Source: Albugo candida
Lineage: Eukaryota > Oomycota > Peronosporomycetes > Albuginales > Albuginaceae
NCBI GenBank assembly: GCA_905220665.1
Contig: CAJNAR010000185.1
Location: 62,001 to 126,000 of the forward strand
Length of the DNA stretch: 64,000 nt
Direction: 5' to 3'
The notes below the pieces were generated by a model. It did no database searches and was not told where the DNA came from. It was given only the letters and a program-made list of their open reading frames with translations. This document shows, piece after piece, positions 24,427 through 35,479 of the stretch (position 1 is its first letter; each line of letters starts with the position of its first letter). The position numbers and the translations under genes were made by a program.

Positions 24427-27400
24427 TGTATGCTACTCACCATACTCGAGCATTATCTCCACGAATGCTGTTACCACGTTTTTAGCGTCACTTACATACA
24501 CAACATATCATTCTGACCTATATTTTATTGGTCTGATTCCAATCAGACGTATTTGCCTAACACGCCAGTGCTATCGCCATAAATGTCCAATTCACATTCA
24601 CATTCACATACCATTCCACTTGAACTTGACCAATTCGAAAGCTAAGCAGAATAAGGATAGTTTTACACATTAAAAAGCTTCTTGTGATTGGAATGCTTCT
24701 ATGCATAGCCAGGTGCTCTGCCCCGCTCATAAATATTTCATCACAATCACCTCTATCCACTGCTCAAGATCGTTTTGCTACATCAATCGTGATTTGCACT
24801 TTGATCTACTAGTGCAGTACACCAAAGAAACTTCATTTGGCACGACAAATCTATGCGTAAAATATTGCTTCGAGTGTCGAGTACAATCCCGGCAATTGGC
24901 CTCACCATCACTATATGTTTCTGAGTACGAGCTGCCTATTCTATGGCGATGTTCAGTTTGGGCTGCGTTGTTGACCGTCTTTCGCTTTTGTCTCTTATCA
25001 TATTCCGTTGATCAAAAAGCGTGTTTATGGAGTCACTTTGATGCAGCCACGAGAAGGACTTGACGCCAATCTTTGCCCACAACTAAGCTTTGCCTCGATA
25101 TTCAAAGAAGCCCACTGTGAAAGTTAGTGAATCCGTAGTGCATACCTGTACTATGATGTATCCGTGAGCCAAAGTACTAGTGGATTTTTTGCACGAAAGA
25201 TTTGAGTCACCCTTGCCCCTATATTCAACGCAAAAAGGTCAGATAAACACGATCTATTCTTTAGTGGGCGCGCAAAATCCAGCTGCGCGCAAAATAACTG
25301 ACGATCATCATGAATTTTATAAGCCAAGCAATACGGAAGCGTTGATGTAACCCAGAAATGATTACGCAAGTTTGAAGGATAACATGTTTGTTTAGCGAGG
25401 TAATGATGAATCTTCGACAATGCGAGATTTCATGCACTATGTAGCGCCGAACTAGATATTGTGACAACTGTGTTATTTCCATCAATACGGCTGCGAAGTT
25501 GCATTTTATTGACGCCGGAATTACTGCCTTGTCCAAGCAACGTGACCGGCTTCGTCAGCGCAAACACCCACCTACTCTGGATGAGGTATCACTACCCATC
25601 AACTACATGATAGACCAGCGTGAAGCGACAAAGTTGATGAAATTGAGCTGTCAAGAAATTACAAGCGAGACCACATTGAGCTACTCCTGGAGAACGGGGC
25701 TCGTATTTGGTGATAGAACCACCGCGATGTATTAAATACAGATAAATAAATGTATAGTGGCTCAAACATCCGTGACTTGATGGATCTAGAAAGATGGCAT
25801 TGCACGGACAAAATTGATCCAAACATGGAAGAATGCGCAACTGCAGACTTCCTGAGTGGAGATCTGGAAAAATGGACGAACTTGATAACGAGATCGTTGT
25901 AAGAGCTGTAGTTTATACTCTACCTGAGCATTCTGGTCTCGAAAGACAGTTAAATGAGGGCCAAGCGTGCCGAAGTTTGTATGAAAAAGGCAAACGATCT
26001 TAAGCAGATGTTAATTGCATATAGAATACGCCTTATCGGTAGTGAAGGCAACGGTAATGCTCTCCGAAGCGCTGCACATTGATTAATTTTGGCGAGAGAC
26101 GTCAAAGCTTATTTGTACAGCCCAGCGGTGAAGGCGATCTTGACATTGATGGTATGTCGTTTTGACAAAACGAAGATGACTTGTTCAATAATTTTGCTTT
26201 TGTTTCTTCGGGGATGCTACCAACCGCTCATGATTGTCAGCAGAGTACTTGTACGTGTGAACTTTTATGATGATAAACTACTTATCATCATAAAAGCTCA
26301 CACGTACAAGTTCTCTGCCTCTAAACACAGCACCACACTAAAGGCAGATTATGCGGCATGATAGCCGCGTTTGAAAAAGAAATTTGCACAGGGGTAAGGC
26401 TTCCTATCGTCGAATTGATTGATAAAATGATGGAATTTTGCAAAGATCGGATATCAAGACCTGTTGCTAGTGTGGCAGTTACGACACTCTTCACTACACA
26501 GTCGTTCAATTCAAAAATCACTCTCCGCTGGAAGTATATGTGCACTGTACTGCGCGAAAGGTGATGATGATATCTACGGCTCATGTCGGAGACGCTTTCT
26601 TTATGTAACTATTTCCGTCGCTTAGAATATACTGCGAGCTACCAAAGTCATATATGTTCGTGCAAATCGTATTGTTTATACAATTATGTTTTGTGCTGAG
26701 CTGTTTCTCCGAGATGACCAGCTGAATTGCGTTGTATCTATTAAAACTTCACCGCAATATCCAAAACTCGACTATCATGCTCGTCCTCGAGCTCATGTGT
26801 GGATAAAAGACTCTCGAGATCAAGAAGAAGGCTATAGATATATATGTCACTTTAATGAGAGCTGCTTCAAACTTATGTCTCTCCAGATTCCGAACCTGAT
26901 TGCGAAAAAAGACTCGGCGCTCTCATTTTACAGTCATCGCGGAGTAATATACATTCATTGAATCAATTCTCAAGAGGCGCATCTCAATTGTTTATAAGAC
27001 CAAATATGCGATAGGCTACTGGCGACGAATAACCCTTTCTTTATCCGTTTGTTGAAAAGCTCAAAGTAACCTTCCATATTCTCCGGAACGAGCGCATTTA
27101 CAGAGTTTTATATGATTGAGAAACTGCATGACATGAAGTATTATATTGATTAGGTGACCATAAATGTGATGCTTGTGAAAGTCGTAAATTTGAATTTCTA
27201 TACGCGGTTCTCACTCCCATTTATTCACGTCATTGAAGGACAGGTTTAGTTCCTTCCCGTCTACTCTGTGTATACCCTCAGTGTAGTGTGAATGATCTTC
27301 ACTCCGACTGATGGAGAAAACCTAGAGCTAGCAAGAAATAGCCAAACCTCTCTTGGGTATTCCGGCTTATCAGATCGCCCCCATTCGAGTAGCATCAACA

Positions 27401-28800
27401 GCCTTTTTACGGCCTTCTTTGTAAAGTCTGCTTAGCGATCCTTTTACACTACCTGTAATTATTCTTGTAATCCGATAAATAAGAAGGTGAGTTTTTAATT
27501 CGTGCCATAGATCCATCAGTATCAGGGCAGGAACATTATCTGATCAAGCCGGGTAAGTGATACATAGTGGTAAGTCAGCTAACAAAAGAATTTACTTGAA
27601 CGATTTGCACAAGTCCATTTTGTATCGGAAAGCTTGAGATTGAGAGGGCGTACCCATTCCGTCAAGATTGCAATTTCGATTCGCAAGCAATCGTAAATAC
27701 GCTGCCGGCTCGTCGGTGATCTACGAATATTGCAACATACGGATATTTCAAATTGCCACGTGTTAGCCTAGGTTGATACCGAGGCACTAAGTAGTTAAAA
27801 CCTGATGAAACATAAAAGACTAGAATATTTCTGATTTCATTAACGTGTGTGTAACTTGTATTGATGCGAGAAGAATTCGCAATGTTATTGAAGTAATTGC
27901 CTTTCAGGGAGTTTGTACCTTAGTTCGATTGTATCATGATTGATTACATATAATCCAGATTCCGAGAATGATTGCATAGCACCTTATACTAAAAGACAGC
28001 TAAGCATCCTCTAAATCGAAGTTGTCAAAGTAAAACTTGAACAAGTGGGAATAAAAGAGTTTACTACCCATGTTATTCTAATAAGCAACAGGATCTACCA
28101 GAACTAGCAATTATGATCATTATACTGCTTGAAATGACATTTTGTTTCGAACTGTGAACGAACCTGATGTTACTTTCCAAAGTCATGCCAACATCGGAAT
28201 AAGTGTGTGTCTAGATGTCAATATTCCGAATATTGTCACTTTTTCTTAGGGCATGTATGCCGAGTTATCGAATGATTTGACGATTAGATTGTAGCTCACG
28301 GACTTGAGCAATCTATTCATTCGGCAGTTTTTCCTTAGCCGTAGGAAACATTGGAGTGATATCTTTCCGAAAAAATGAAGTGACTTGTGACTATATCATC
28401 ACTCCGTGATTGATGATGCTTCCTTAGTGTAATGCCGATATGCCAGTACCAAGCAATATTATCCATATGCCTGAGCTTAAATGACCGGTATATTCTTATT
28501 GGGGATTAGGAAAGCACACTACATCTTCTAAACTTATGTGTACGACGACGTCTTCGATTACAAACACGTCACATAGGTGACGATTATACCGTTGCTCCTC
28601 GCAGTTCCAGTCTCCAGTTGATGGAATTCACTCCTATACATTTCATAAATAAACCTATGCCATCGTTAAGTAGTTTCTTGAGATGACAGGTCCCATCTGT
28701 TCGCAGAGCAACGGTCGTTTGGATAATGAAAACAACCGTCAGTTGCAACGTGTCAGCCGATCAACTTAAAGCTCACTTTTGATTTGGTTCGATTGGAAAG
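24427..28800. other. Gene-poor stretch, no supported gene
   Basis: About 4.4 kb. Frames at 24701-25063, 25499-25735 and 26686-26961 (+) show no domain. From about 26,960 to 28,800 there is not even a 60-codon frame on either strand, consistent with non-coding or decayed DNA. The one clear structure is the long hairpin at 26,240-26,318, listed separately. Confidence 0.45.
26240..26318. repeat. Near-perfect inverted repeat (37-bp arms, 5-nt loop)
   Basis: The left arm, 26240-26276, and right arm, 26282-26318, are reverse complements with two mismatches, separated by ACTAC. The core of the left arm reads CTTGTACGTGTGA, and it returns inverted as TCACACGTACAAG. A transcript in either direction would fold into a single long hairpin. 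It lies in a gene-poor region with no flanking terminator context or recognisable transposon ends. It could be a fold-back element, a small-RNA precursor or an inverted duplication scar. Confidence 0.85.
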
Positions 28801-29412
28801 ATGCTTAGCACGTGGGATTTTGTTCGGCCGACAATTTGGCACCCAATGGCGTCACTGGAGCAGTCTTTGATGGATTTGGATTTTATGACGAATACGTTTC
28901 TCGCACCTACCTACCCAACTCGCATCCTTATGGGGTCCATGAGTCGTACTGATGATGATGATTTTTTCAAAGACCTCCCGCAGATGCAAGGGAACAAAAA
29001 CGAACAGAGCCAGACGGGTGAACAAGAGCAGCAGAAGAAAGAAGATCAACAGGGGTATTCTTCATACTCCTATAGCACGTCCTCAATTGTTGATGAAAAC
29101 GGTCGTCGCATTTCGAGTTCACGCCGTCGCTATGAAGATTCTACGGGCCGCCTGAAAGCTGTCCACGAACGTGATGTCGATGGAAAGCGGCTTACGACGA
29201 TCTGGAATCGTCCAAAAAAAGATGAAGAAGGAGAACATCGAACAATTTGCTCGTCAGGAAGTCCCGAGGAGTTTGAAAAGCTTTGGTCTGAAACAAGTTT
29301 CGGAAAAGCTCATCAGAAAAAACTCGAAGAGGGTGCAAACGCGAATCAAAAGAAACCTGAAGAGAATTTGCAACAGCCACAGGAAAAATCTGGAAGTGAA
29401 ACTGCGCCTTGA
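28801..29412 (+). CDS. MLF (myeloid leukaemia factor)-like conserved protein
   Basis: Hydrophilic 203-aa protein with an ATG start and a single exon. Its core (about residues 84-140) has a Ser/Tyr-rich strand, YSSYSYSTSS, then RRISSSRRRYEDSTGRLKA and VHERDVDGKRL. This resembles the MLF1-interacting-type domain in which a SYSYSS run is followed by an Arg-rich strand and a short turn-rich segment. Family members are small nucleo-cytoplasmic or chaperone-associated proteins of unclear biochemistry. Before the core is an acidic, Gln/Glu-rich linker; after it comes a charged tail rich in Lys, Glu, Gln and Asn that looks disordered. The family call is by eye and could be a broader stramenopile-specific family. 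The gene itself is well supported by its composition and length in a region otherwise poor in frames. Confidence 0.6.
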   Translation: MLSTWDFVRPTIWHPMASLEQSLMDLDFMTNTFLAPTYPTRILMGSMSRTDDDDFFKDLPQMQGNKNEQSQTGEQEQQKKEDQQGYSSYSYSTSSIVDENGRRISSSRRRYEDSTGRLKAVHERDVDGKRLTTIWNRPKKDEEGEHRTICSSGSPEEFEKLWSETSFGKAHQKKLEEGANANQKKPEENLQQPQEKSGSETAP

Positions 29413-29643
29413 GTAGCCATTTTCTTCTGTGTAATTATGTATTTAAGTAGCGATTTAGGATGCAGTATTCGGTGTATGTAGTACATCTCGTGGCGTGCTG
29501 AGCCATTTTTGTTGTGCATGATAATGACTCCTTAACAGGTTTGATGAGTTTCGACTTATTACATTGTTGATCAGCAACATTATTTTTATGTCGACCCAGT
29601 GGCAACAATAAAATCAGCAAACAGAGAAACTACGCACACGACT

Positions 29644-30378
29644 ATGTTTTTGTCGGTCATTGCGGTTTCACTCTTATTGCTAGCCGTAATTCTTGTTCAC
29701 GTGTACTTTCTACCACACTATCTCCTGCGATTCCTCGTCAGTAGGTCAGATCCTTCAGTATTTTGGTGCACGTTTACCTCGGCACGTACTTGCTCCCTCA
29801 CCATTGATGATGCCCCCTCCAATTCCACAAGCGCCATTCTTGATCAACTCAAAAAATTCAAAGTGACCGCAACTTTTTTTATCATTTCAGATCAGATTCC
29901 TGGCCATGAGGAGGTAATGAAGCGGATTGTCGACGAGGGTCATACTCTAGGTAATCACCTCACCGAAGACCGCCCTTCCATCCGGGATAGTCTTGAGACG
30001 TTTGAAGGTAAGATCATGGAGTGTGAAAGCGCCATAATGGAGTACCAGGTAATTGGGAAAGGTAAGCAGATTCACAAAATGAAGTCAAAGTGGCTGCGAC
30101 CAGCTTCCGGATGGTTTACATCGGAGATGTTTCGCGTCATCCAGAAGCATGGCTACAGAGTATGTATGGGTAGTGTTTATCCACACGATGCACAGATCAA
30201 GTCTGAGATCATCAATTCATTATACCTCAAATATCGCACAAAGTCTGGCTCCGTCCTGCTGATTCATGATCGCCCATGGACCAGTGGCGTTTTGAAAGAC
30301 GCGCTTCCTGACCTCACGTCGAAGTACAAATTCATAAGCGTTGATGAGCTCTACGACATCCATGTAACAAGATCGTGA
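29644..30378 (+). CDS. Membrane-anchored polysaccharide deacetylase-like protein (NodB/CE4 fold)
   Basis: Predicted metal-dependent deacetylase acting on N-acetylated glycans such as chitin; 244 aa from ATG 29644. The upstream extension of the frame has no ATG. Residues 1-25 form one hydrophobic anchor or signal sequence, placing the catalytic domain outside the cytosol. Motif 1 is SLTIDDAPS with D55-D56, motif 2 is GNHLTEDRPS around H105, motif 3 is LRPASGWF at 151-158, and the C-terminal motif is VLLIHD with H208-D209. Motif 2 departs from the classical H-S/T-x-x-H: the second metal His is an Asp-containing stretch, so activity or metal site may differ. The gene sits about 230 bp after the MLF-like gene in the same orientation, with no sign that the two are linked functionally. 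Confidence 0.82.
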   Translation: MFLSVIAVSLLLLAVILVHVYFLPHYLLRFLVSRSDPSVFWCTFTSARTCSLTIDDAPSNSTSAILDQLKKFKVTATFFIISDQIPGHEEVMKRIVDEGHTLGNHLTEDRPSIRDSLETFEGKIMECESAIMEYQVIGKGKQIHKMKSKWLRPASGWFTSEMFRVIQKHGYRVCMGSVYPHDAQIKSEIINSLYLKYRTKSGSVLLIHDRPWTSGVLKDALPDLTSKYKFISVDELYDIHVTRS

Positions 30379-30656
30379 GCAACTACTCAACTGCATTTCG
30401 CTCGGTATATTTAGATGCAAGTTCCATAGTTCGTGTTCTTCTGCATGTGCAATAATGATGTTGAATGCTTCAGTTGCTCCTACTGAAAAGTGAACCTTCA
30501 TTTTGCTGATTTGATACAATTGTAGCACTGTTGTGCAATACCGTGCAATGAAATGATGAAAGCGAACAACGTATTTAGCTCAACCTCGGCCTTGCGCGTG
30601 TACGCGACATTACTAAACGGCCAGAAATTGAATTCGCTATAATAGAACGAACTATA

Positions 30657-31402
30657 ATGTCATTCGCCCGTTTCATAAGAAGAAGACCAAGCATGCGATC
30701 GGCGCTCAAACGAGGATGCAGGATGCAACGCGCTTTCAGACCCATTTTCTCAACTCGATCCATTGTTGATAAAAATACTTTGGATCACACCAACGCGCAG
30801 ACTTTTGTACTTGTTATGCTTGAACAAGAAAAGCGACTTCTTAAAGTTATCGATGATGAGACTTATATCTTTTTCTGCCCAATTGATAAAACAAGCATTG
30901 GAATTCTTGTGGAGCAATCATTGGAGACATTACATCAACCTCTATCTCAGTTCCACAGTCTAAGGCATGATCTATATTCACGATACCACGGAGAAGAAAA
31001 GAAAAGAAAAATACAAACGAGTCGCTCAACTGCTGAAGTTGCTGTTTTGGATATGCAGGAGCTACTGATTACTTCGAGTACGATCTCATTACTCATGCCA
31101 TCACAGCGTATTTGACCACATTCGTAGATTTGGATAAGCTAGCCGATGAATCGCTCAATGTCGCGAGTCTTTTCAATCAAAAAGACATAGCTAACGCATC
31201 TGGTCTCTCCCGCGATATCTCATCTGCACTACAAACATGTATCAGTCTGAACGGCAGAATTAAGAAGATCCTTGGAACTCATTATCCAAGATTTTTGCAG
31301 GATTTACCGCCTGATTTTGGTCGTGTCTTTCCGAAAGCCGATTCGCGCGTTCTAGACGAAGGTTTCCTCACGAATGATTCCGCTGATCATGTCAGAAAGT
31401 GA
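30657..31402 (+). CDS. Unidentified protein with mitochondrial-type N-terminus (gene model uncertain)
   Basis: Two coding-like segments lie in different frames. The first runs from ATG 30657 to about 31020 and starts with an Arg-rich, acid-free sequence (MSFARFIRRRPS) typical of a mitochondrial presequence. The second covers about 31059-31402 and is helical, containing DYFEYDLITHAITAYL and a C-terminal LPPDFGRVFPKADSR. They can be joined by removing 31021-31058 (GT-AG, 38 nt, phase 1 kept), which is short for this genome. Alternatively the +1 frame reading EKYKRVAQLLKLLFW at 31,000-31,050 runs straight into the second segment with a one-base shift, which would mean a frameshift. No family is recognised. 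It is either a spliced mitochondrial protein or a recently damaged one. Confidence 0.45.
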
Positions 31403-32347
31403 GGATTGCATTGATTTATTTATCTAGGATTTCTTGCGTTCTCCCTCTAGAATGCATGTAGTTTACTAGTGTTGTAATAGTAAGAAGTAAAGTTGGTTGT
31501 AATCTCGATCGATTGCATTTACACGACGTCTTAATTTTTTCTGCTTCGGAGCTGTCATCCATTGCCCTCATTCTTTGTGGTTCCCCTCATCAGATCATCA
31601 TACCCACTTATTCGACAACACAAATAGCATAATGACTTTTATATCGAGTCGAGGTATATCTAGGAACGGGCTTTTTTCTTCAGTCACTCATGTCGCAACA
31701 CAGCAGGGCGTTCGTACGTCTATGGATTCAATAATCTGGCTGGTACATTTTCAGACTGAATGCGGCCGGTGATTAGTTCGTACAGTTTCTAATGAAATCC
31801 TCCGATTCATCATCGCGACTGAGAGACCAGCTGCGCGAAAAGTATAAATTCAGTGATCTGAACGGGCTGGATCAGCTAACAACTAGATAGCCTTAATAAT
31901 ATGTCAACATAGGTACTTCACGTCACTCAAGAGACGAAATGAGAAATCTTTCTCGTCTATTCATCGATTCGTCAGAGGTTCCAGACAGGGCAGGCAGTAC
32001 CACCATCAATCAGAAAGCGGTCGTCATTCACGTGTCCAAATTCAGTAACAGCTCTTAATGAGCATCAACGTCGCACTTCCACCATTCAGGAGCAAAACTG
32101 TGTCGGGACTCAAAGCAAAATTCGTTCATTCGTTGCTTGACGTGGGCAGTCTCTAGTCATAGTTGATTCGGTCGAGCGACACTCAAACCCAATTGCGTTC
32201 CAAAAGTTGATAGTACTGAAGGCTAAAGAGACATAATTGGCGTGCTCGATTTGACTTTTTACAGCCGTACGTTGCACTCGAGAGCATCATGATTTTTATT
32301 GGAGTTGATGCATCCATTATCTGATTGGTTCACTTCTTCTGAAAATT
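31403..32347. other. Intergenic stretch, nothing supported
   Basis: About 945 bp between the mitochondrial-type gene and DPH7. The only frame over 60 codons (31575-31772) has no features. It presumably contains the DPH7 promoter. Confidence 0.5.
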
Positions 32348-33712
32348 ATGGCGTGGTGCGATACCATCCAGAATTTCGATACAATCCAGACAGCGGATTG
32401 TGTAGAAGCCTGCCCAATCTATGGCCATGAGGCCACAATGATCGTGGCAACGTATCAGCTTAATACAAATACTTGCAGCGATGAAAACATGTCAATAGGT
32501 GGAGTTCATCCTTCTCGATCGGGAACTTTGCAACATTACCGTATACTTACGAATGAGTCCGACACGCATGGTGCTACCCAAGTGGTAAAAGTACAGCATG
32601 TTGAAGTAGGTTCTGGCGTCTTCGATGCAAAATGGTCCTCTTCTATATTACATGAAGATCCCGTTCTTGCTCTTGCAACTTCGAACGGAAGCGTGCAATT
32701 CTACGCATTGGCAGAGACAATTGAGGCAGGAAAGAGAGCTGACTCGCTGAAAAAATTGTCATGGGAAGTCGGTATGCATAAAGAAAAGGTAATGCATCCA
32801 CCATATTTCTGACAAAATCTCATCAGTGATGTGTCCCCGTAATAAGAAAAAGATAAATCGGAACTCGATGTGCCTATCGCTCGATTGGAGTAATCGCGCT
32901 ATTGAGTCAACGACTCCGTCCATCTGTTCCAGCTATTCAGACGGGTACTACTTGGAAAGAATGCCTCATATCAATTTTAAATGTATCACGTAGAAAGGTA
33001 GCCGTTTGGCAAATAACAAATCAATGCATCTCACTGGAATCGGAGGTATCAAATTCAAGCATTCAGTCGTCTAGACCTACTAAGTGATGCTTGCTGGTTA
33101 CCCTATATAGTGGCAAGGGCACGATTTGCATGGAGCTGCCATCGAGACTTGGATATCTGCATACGATTGCTTCGATACGAATACAATCCTAACAGGTGCC
33201 GACGATTGTACCTTCAAAGGATGGGACAAACGGTCAACAAAGTGCCCGACATTCATTAGTAGATATCACAAGATGGGAGTGTGTAGTATTCAGTACCACC
33301 CTAGAATCGAGCATTTATGTGCAGTTGGAAGCTATGACGAGCTAATCACATTATGGGACAAACGACAAATGAAAAAACCTATCTCGGAGTACCACGCTGG
33401 TGGTGGCGTATGGAGACTAAAATGGCATCCTCATCTGCAGGTTCGTGACCAAGTCTTTTGTATGAACTTTGCATATTAATGGCTCGCGTTCCTCAGAATT
33501 TCTTGCTAGCTGCTTGCATGCATAACGGGTTCCAGATCGTGTCCAGTAATTTAGGTTCACTCCTAACAACACATGCTCATTACACAAAGCATGAATCTTT
33601 AGCCTATGGGGTTGACTGGTGGTATTGTAAAAAGTCATCAGCAAAGTACCACACAGTTGGATCGTGTTCCTTTTACGATAAGAAATTCCATTTATGGCGC
33701 TGTACTATTTGA
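32348..33712 (+). CDS. DPH7: Diphthine methylesterase DPH7 (WD40, 5 exons)
   Basis: WD40-repeat protein of the diphthamide pathway; it hydrolyses the methyl ester of methylated diphthine on translation elongation factor 2 before the final amidation. Exons 32348-32788, 32847-32944, 32994-33045, 33111-33440 and 33497-33712 are joined by GT-AG introns of 49-65 nt with phases preserved, giving 378 aa. Diagnostic segments are DTIQTADCVEACP at the N-terminus, LSLDWSN with SYSDGKVAVWQI, then ETWISAYD, GADDCTFKGWDKR, MGVCSIQYHP, VGSYDELITLWDKR and GGVWRLKWHP. The C-terminus has LLAACMHNGFQI and GSCSFYDKKFHLW. These blocks match the order expected for DPH7/WDR85. The first intron has an AAG acceptor, slightly unusual but in frame. 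The spliced coding region is complete from ATG to stop. Confidence 0.92.
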
Positions 33713-34216
33713 GGCTACTGAGTCAAATCTGAGATTCTATTACTCTATAGGCAACCTAAAGACCATTGCCAAGCTTTTTATACAAATCTCATTGCTTAAC
33801 AGACCAGTCAAGCCATTTCCCTTGTACCCCTTCTGATCCTTTAGCATAAGCATTAGAAATTACGACTCGGTTTGTTGCGAAGAGTGCCGGGCCTCTCTAC
33901 CAAGAAAAGCTTGATTGAAAGCGGTGATTGATGTATAGAGTAATAACACAAAAAGAAAACCGCCAATAAACATCGCGCGAGCTTTAAGTGAGACATTTAA
34001 GGATCGTAAAATAGTCTTTTTCCAAAACAATTCACGACGTAGAAAGACGAAACAGAATGTGAGACTTTGGCTCGTCAGACAAGCCTTCGAAGTTGTAGGT
34101 TTTTTGTAATGTATACGCGCAGTTACAGTGACTACATGGCCGTAGCACTTTTGTACACGATTCTTGGTTGAGTGTATATCGATTTATCTTCCTAGTGATG
34201 ATTCAAACAGCAACTA

Positions 34217-34420
34217 TTAGCGCTGTTGATTTTTTTTGGGTGGGATTGTGAATTTCAGATTCTCTTTATTAAAAGAAGAATCTATATGGTCTAGTGCTGC
34301 GTGAAAATGAGCATCTACTTGCTCCCAACTGGGTGAAACGTTCTTCAGGAGACTGCCTGACGTGGCTCGGATTTGTGCATTTTCAGCTACATCTCGGTGT
34401 ATCGAAAGTCCAGCTGCAAT
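34217..34420 (-). other. Possible orphan C-terminal exon
   Basis: A frame of about 68 codons ending in TAA at 34217 reads as a hydrophilic helical C-terminus (SPSWEQVDAHFHAALDHI, then a Lys-rich tail). There is no ATG, and an in-frame stop lies immediately upstream, so it would need to be a spliced last exon. No upstream exon or family was recognised. Low confidence. Confidence 0.2.
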
Positions 34421-35479
34421 CACTTGTTACTGATGAGCGATCGTAGTTCGGACCGTCAGCTACTGGTACGGATACGTAAAAACTGATTAAACGAATGGGT
34501 GGGACAAAAGCATCTTCTTTATTGAATATAGTTCTATTTGTAGAGATTGCAGGAAAAAAGGGGTAATCAAATTGCCATTTGTTAATGCCTTAAATTGAAA
34601 CATGCATATGTCATGCCACAAACAGTTTGCAAGACGACAAAACATAGGGACATCATATAGTAGATCTCCACGTCGCCTTTCTGGAATGCCATGTCGTCGA
34701 CAAGTCAATTGTGATCTTATCGTGTTGCAATCTCAAAATGATGTCGATAAATGAGTTCATTGGACTTTGTTTCCTGAGGTTTGATGAGTGGAACACACAG
34801 GAGAAGCTAACAAACTCAAGAGTAGCGGATGTTGAACCGGGAACATTTTATAATCATGTTGAACACGTAGATCAGATCTTCTAGCTCCCATCTACGTCAG
34901 CACATTTAGCCCGATTTTGAATACGAAGATTGACTTGAAAGCCATGACTGTAGATACAAAAATACCAAGATGAGAGAATCTCGTGAGCTTTTGAGTGCAT
35001 AGAAAAGGAAGCGTTTGCCCTGGTGGGCGAAACTTGTGAGCGATAATATAAGTGTATTCTACGCGCAGCGACCAGAATTGACTTTGCCATCTCCCGAAAC
35101 GCCCTCTTGGACGAAATCTTGACTAAAAAACAGAAAGTGTATGTCCGTTCTCACAATTTCAAATGGATGTGCTCAAAATACATGCCCCTTATATGCAAAA
35201 ATGTGGAATCAAAATGATGCTGTAACACTAATTCACAGATGCGGAATAGTCTTTCCGAAGCGGAGTATTAGTATGGTAGCACCAGCCGCTCCTGTGAGAT
35301 CGATCAGATGAGGTGTTCGCCCTTATCGAAGTGCACAATTGATTTTGTGTATCGTACTGTTATCTCTTGTACACAAATTGGAAAGATGAGTCTTTGGATC
35401 AGTGAACGTTATAGACGGTGGAGGTTTCTTTGACCATTTTGGCCTTTATACTCACGACAAAACTCGTTTGATGATCTTT

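Noticed and set aside
34487..35090. Short minus-strand frames between the orphan exon and the speculative gene
   Set aside because: They could not be joined to either neighbour with consistent phases and show no motif.
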